From Lewinella sp. IMCC34183 (lineage in GTDB: Bacteria; Bacteroidota; Bacteroidia; Chitinophagales; Saprospiraceae), in the NCBI RefSeq assembly GCF_003390915.1, contig NZ_QMEM01000003.1:310001-374000 (forward strand): a stretch of DNA of 64,000 nt, given 5' to 3'. Of the stretch, positions 60,688-64,000 are shown in pieces. The notes under the pieces were generated by a model, which was not told the origin of the DNA, made no database searches, and saw only the letters and a program-made list of their open reading frames with translations. The first letter of the stretch is position 1. Each line of letters opens with the position of its first letter. The position numbers and the translations under genes are program-made.

Positions 60688-62018
60688 CGGCCGAGTGCTA
60701 TATAAAGGTCTTCTTTGGCGACCAGGGTGTCGTACAGGGCATTGAGGTAGTTGGCCTGGGCTTCGTAAAGCTGTTGCTCGGCCTGGACGACCTCGATGCT
60801 GCTGCCTACCCCTTCGCGGTACTTGATCTGGGTGGTTTCGTAAATGCGCTGCGCCAGCTCGCGGTTGTCGCGGGTGGTCTGCAGGCGCTCGCGGGCGGTG
60901 TTGAAGGTACCCCGGGCGTTACGCACTTCCAGGGCGATACCGCGCACGAGGTCGTCGCGCTGGTTGACTACCTTTTCCTTATCCAGGCGGGCCCGCTGCA
61001 GGCGGGAGCTGCGTCCACCACCGTCGTAGATGGGGATGAAGGCCGATACGCCGACCAGTACGGTCGGGGCCCAGAAGCCATCCGAGAAGTTGTCGCCCTG
61101 GTACTGGTACTGGGCCGCGGCGCTGGCGTCGAGGGTGGGCAGGTAAGCCGCCTTCTGCAGTTCAATGTTCAGGTCCTGCAGGACGAGCGACTCGTCGAGC
61201 AGCCGGACTTCGGACCGCTGCTGGTAGGGTATGTCGCCGGTGAGGGCCGCGGCTTCCACTTCCAGCTCAAGTTCCTCCAGGTCCTGGGCCACCAGCAGTT
61301 CTTGGTCGTCGGGGAAGTTGAGGGTATACTTGAGCGCACGCAGGGCGTTGTCGCGCTGCTGCACGAGGTCGGCCCGGTTGCTCTGCAGGTTATTCAGGCT
61401 GAGGCGCAGGCGGTCGACATCGAGCTGCTCGACGAAGCCGGCCTCGTACTGGGCGGTGGTTTCCCGCAGCAGCTTCTGGACGTTAAGGATGTTGCTGTCC
61501 AGGATCTCCAGGTTGGTGGAGAGCAGCAGCACGGGAAAGTAGCTCTGGGTAACCTGGTTGCGTACCTGCCGCTCGGCGTCCTCTAGCTGGAGGTTGAAGT
61601 AGTCGCGGCTGGCGCGGGCAGCGCGCAGGCCCACGAAGAAGGAGCCGTCGAAGATCATGCTACCCAGGCTGATACCCCCGACGAAGTTATTCTTCCGCTG
61701 AAACGCGATGCCGTCGGGCGCGGGGGCGTTGGGATCGGGGTTCAGGGCGGCAAAGGCCTCGGGCAGGGGAAGCACCGGCACCTTGAGGTAGCGGGTGTAG
61801 TCTACCGTGGCGTTGATCTGCGGCAGGCCGGTGCTCAGGCGCTCGCGCACGTTCTGCTCGGCGTCGAGGATATCGACGCGGGCGTTGCGGATCGTGTTGC
61901 TGTTGAGCAGCGCGTAGTTGACGGCGTCGCTGAGCGAATACGCGGAGCCGCCCGCGCCCTCCTGCGCGTGCAGGCTGCCGGCCAGCAGCAGGGTGATAAG
62001 GACGAATAACTGTTTCAT
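60684..62018 (-). CDS. TolC-family outer-membrane efflux protein
   Basis: 444 residues with signal peptide (MKQLFVLITLLLAGSLHAQ), two repeats of long helices and short beta strands (e.g. YSLSDAVNYALLNSNTI at the start of repeat 1). The internal duplication typical of TolC trimer subunits is visible. It begins 13 bp after the TetR gene and ends overlapping the adaptor gene. The start at 62018 was chosen for the signal peptide. Confidence 0.93.
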   Translation of the reverse strand: MKQLFVLITLLLAGSLHAQEGAGGSAYSLSDAVNYALLNSNTIRNARVDILDAEQNVRERLSTGLPQINATVDYTRYLKVPVLPLPEAFAALNPDPNAPAPDGIAFQRKNNFVGGISLGSMIFDGSFFVGLRAARASRDYFNLQLEDAERQVRNQVTQSYFPVLLLSTNLEILDSNILNVQKLLRETTAQYEAGFVEQLDVDRLRLSLNNLQSNRADLVQQRDNALRALKYTLNFPDDQELLVAQDLEELELEVEAAALTGDIPYQQRSEVRLLDESLVLQDLNIELQKAAYLPTLDASAAAQYQYQGDNFSDGFWAPTVLVGVSAFIPIYDGGGRSSRLQRARLDKEKVVNQRDDLVRGIALEVRNARGTFNTARERLQTTRDNRELAQRIYETTQIKYREGVGSSIEVVQAEQQLYEAQANYLNALYDTLVAKEDLYIALGR

Positions 62019-62031
62019 AGGTAACGTGAGG

Positions 62032-62661
62032 TTAGCATAGCTCGAATCTGTCGAGGTGGGCGCGGAGCCGGTCCCGGCCGGCCTGGTTGGCAATTCCGTT
62101 GAAGTGGTAAGTGTTGTGCTGCATGAGAATCTCCGAGAGGGGCCGTTCCCGGGCGGGGAAGATGCCGCGGTCCACCACCAGCATGGTCATGCCCACGTAT
62201 AGGTTGGCCACGACGACGGGGTCGATCTCCGGCCGGTACACCCCCTCCCGGATGCCGCGCTCGAGGTTGCGCTGAAGACTCGCCATGAATTCCTGCTGGT
62301 GGGCCGCTACCCGGCCACGGAACAGCTCGGGATAGTACTTGCGCAAGTCGTGCAGGGTGGTCGGCGATACCTGCCGCATCTGGTGGATGAAGTGACGGCT
62401 GTTGAGCAGCATCTCCTCGATGGCGTCCGAAGCCTGCCGCTGGTGCTCCTGGAGAATCAGCCGGTCCTCGTCCACGATCAACTGCAGCACCAGGTCGATC
62501 AGTTCCTCCTTGTTCTGCACCGTCTGGTAGAGCGTCTTTTTGGAGATGCCCAGCTCCCGGGCGATGTCGTCCATACTGACGCTGCGCAGGCCGATCCGCA
62601 TAAACAGGTCGCGGGCCGCCAGGATCAACTCCTTATTATTATGGATGAGGGTCGTATTCAC
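62032..62661 (-). CDS. TetR-family transcriptional regulator
   Basis: 209 residues with a GTG start. The N-terminal helix-turn-helix (about 10-55) reads ILAARDLFMRIGLRSVSMDD, then IARELGISKKTLYQTVQNKEE. The C-terminal ligand-binding domain is divergent, as usual. It is the first gene of the leftward efflux cluster and is expected to repress it, releasing DNA when a pump substrate binds. A clear operator could not be identified in the 160 bp upstream of it. Confidence 0.92.
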   Translation of the reverse strand: MNTTLIHNNKELILAARDLFMRIGLRSVSMDDIARELGISKKTLYQTVQNKEELIDLVLQLIVDEDRLILQEHQRQASDAIEEMLLNSRHFIHQMRQVSPTTLHDLRKYYPELFRGRVAAHQQEFMASLQRNLERGIREGVYRPEIDPVVVANLYVGMTMLVVDRGIFPARERPLSEILMQHNTYHFNGIANQAGRDRLRAHLDRFELC

Positions 62662-62821
62662 GGTGCAAAGAACGGGGGAAACTTTGACTACCGCTAAAGT
62701 TTCTTCCGTTTCACTCGCTCGTCAACGGCTGCCATTTTGGTGCTCACGGGAGGTCTTGAAAGGACATTGCACCCCGCGCCCCGCCGCCCGAAGAAAGAAG
62801 GGGGCCCGTATCTTGTGGCGG

Positions 62822-63868
62822 ATGAAGATTTCGCAGTCGAACGAAAAGATTTTTGGCGCCGCCCCCGGCCTGAACCACGATATGGGCCTGGGCGACAAGG
62901 TGGCCCGACAGCCGGGGACCCGCCTGATCAGGACCGACGGAACGTTCAACGTCCTGCGCCGCGGACTGTCCCAGTTTGCCCCCTACCAAAATATGGTGGA
63001 GACGACGTGGTTGCGGTTCGTTGCCACGACGGTCGGCCTGTACCTCGCGTGCAACATGATCTTTGCGCTGGGTTTCTACCTGCTCGGACCGCGGGCGCTA
63101 GCCGGGGTACCGGAGACCGTAACGGCGCTGGACCGCTACCTTCAGTGCCTGTACTTCAGCATGCAGACCTTCACCACGGTCGGCTACGGCACGCTGGCGC
63201 CTGCCAGTATGCAGGCCAATGCCCTGGCGGCCGTACTGGCGCTCTTCGGCTGGATGGCGCTGGCGCTGGTCACGGGCCTGTTCTTCGCCCGCTTCTCCCG
63301 CCCCGCCCAGCTGATCCTGTTTTCGGAACGGGCTATCATCGCCCCGTACCGGGACGGCATGAGTCTCCAATTCCGGATTGCCAACCGGCGCGACAGCAAC
63401 CTGATCAATCTGCGCGCCAACCTGAACCTGACCTGGCTGGACGACCGGGACGGCGAGTTACGGCGGCGTTTCTCCACCCTCGACCTGGAGCGGAGTTCCG
63501 TTTCCCTGTTCCCCCTCAACTGGACGGTAGTGCATCCGCTCTCTACGGAAAGCCCGCTGAAGGAATGGGGGCCCTCCGACCTGCGGGAAAAGAGCGTCGA
63601 GCTGCTGGTGACCATCGAGGGCTACGACCGCACGTACGCCCAGCAGATCTTCGTCAATAAAAGCTACACCGCCGAGGAGCTCGAATGGAACGTCCGCTTC
63701 CTGCCGATGTACCTCGAGCAGGAGGCCACCACCGAGCTGTTCCTAGACCGCATCAGCGCCACCTCACCCGCCGGTGAGGAGGGAAAGGCCGTAGTCGATC
63801 ATCCGGTCGACGGTAGCGGCGGGCGTGGTACTAAAGGTACCGAGGGCGCGGTTGGCGAGCAGGGCTGA
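62822..63868 (+). CDS. KirBac-type inward-rectifier potassium channel
   Basis: 348 residues. Two membrane helices (about 62-88 and 131-157) flank a pore loop with the K+ selectivity filter TTVGYG (118-123). An N-terminal slide helix region precedes them, and a C-terminal immunoglobulin-like cytoplasmic domain follows (about 165-310). The protein ends with a Gly/Glu-rich tail of about 37 residues whose DNA is antisense to the end of the phosphorylase gene. The ATG at 62822 gives the normal KirBac N-terminus; the frame upstream is open but lies antisense to the TetR gene. Confidence 0.92.
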   Translation: MKISQSNEKIFGAAPGLNHDMGLGDKVARQPGTRLIRTDGTFNVLRRGLSQFAPYQNMVETTWLRFVATTVGLYLACNMIFALGFYLLGPRALAGVPETVTALDRYLQCLYFSMQTFTTVGYGTLAPASMQANALAAVLALFGWMALALVTGLFFARFSRPAQLILFSERAIIAPYRDGMSLQFRIANRRDSNLINLRANLNLTWLDDRDGELRRRFSTLDLERSSVSLFPLNWTVVHPLSTESPLKEWGPSDLREKSVELLVTIEGYDRTYAQQIFVNKSYTAEELEWNVRFLPMYLEQEATTELFLDRISATSPAGEEGKAVVDHPVDGSGGRGTKGTEGAVGEQG

Positions 63869-64000
63869 AATCGAAGCGGAACGGTGTCCGAGCGCGCCGG
63901 CCAGGGCGTACAGGCCGGCGGTCTCCATCTCTACATTGGTGATACAGAGATTGCCGCTCCGAAAACCCCGCAGCGCCCCCAGCACTTCCGACGTCAGCGC
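63764..64000 (-). CDS. nucleoside phosphorylase, C-terminal part (start outside window)
   Basis: The frame is open at the window's right edge (it begins ALTSEVLGAL). The visible 78 residues include the purine/uridine phosphorylase signature NVEMETAGLYALAGALGH. The family splits nucleosides with phosphate to give the base and a sugar phosphate. It converges with and overlaps the potassium channel gene by 105 bp. Confidence 0.85.
   Translation of the reverse strand, partial: ALTSEVLGALRGFRSGNLCITNVEMETAGLYALAGALGHRSASISALLANRALGTFSTTPAATVDRMIDYGLSLLTGG

Overview
The window reads as chromosomal DNA from a high-GC member of the Bacteroidota, most like the Lewinella/Neolewinella branch of the Saprospiria. 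This is inferred from the gene content: DUF885, DUF4920, DUF1080, CbpM, a TPR/PD40/OmpA protein of PorE type, Wzi/RemB-like and SusC-like barrel proteins, tandem ExbD genes and a cysteine-poor DksA-like protein. Several genes also have the phylum-specific TAnnTTTG promoter box shortly before the start codon. I see no plasmid, phage or integrase gene. The window holds about 58 protein genes, one tRNA-Ser(GGA), one broken lipoprotein gene and several elaborate intergenic repeat blocks.

Layout. 1-12.5 kb: end of a BNR/sortilin-like protein, a DUF885 lipoprotein, an ECF sigma factor with a four-helix membrane partner, a GreA/GreB-type factor, a methyltransferase, the cbpA/cbpM chaperone pair, a PAP2 phosphatase, a conserved lipoprotein, a PorE-like OmpA protein, two small exported proteins and a second ECF sigma factor. 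The latter is followed by about 350 nt of AT-rich non-coding DNA ending in two tandem terminators. 12.9-31.9 kb: serine acetyltransferase, DEAD-box helicase, SDR, SGNH esterase, glycine decarboxylase, WD40 protein, phosphopantetheinyl transferase, gamma carbonic anhydrase, DksA-like protein, ferredoxin, Wzi/RemB-like protein, carboxynorspermidine decarboxylase, EamA transporter, an OmpH-like lipoprotein with diadenylate cyclase CdaA, and an M20 dipeptidase.

31.9-33.2 kb: a small PD-(D/E)XK gene of the GxxExxY family sits in a block of repeats. Upstream are 153-bp tandem copies and a hairpin that abuts the start codon. Downstream are 80/101-bp units, each carrying a GCGAAGC mini-hairpin. A 17-bp core with divergent flanks is present in inverted orientation on both sides of the gene. 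This is my best candidate for an undescribed element.

33.2-49.9 kb: FKBP isomerase, a tricorn-like S41 peptidase, a TonB-type barrel receptor, a nitroreductase retaining the substrate-binding residues of iodotyrosine deiodinase, DUF5655, argH, a lipoprotein gene broken by an in-frame TAA, an MsbA-like ABC exporter, DUF2461, a GT4 glycosyltransferase, and a DUF1080 lipoprotein with an MFS transporter. 50.5-64 kb: an ExbB-membrane protein-ExbD-ExbD energiser operon, tRNA-Ser, TatD, viroplasmin-RNase H, then a leftward cluster TetR-TolC-adaptor-RND-RuvX-Def, a KirBac-type channel, and the end of a nucleoside phosphorylase.

Other non-coding structures include a 58-bp perfect palindrome, a 20-bp perfect inverted repeat, a C11 tract between divergent genes, and a recurring family of hairpins closed by C(GNA)G triloops at the ends of genes.
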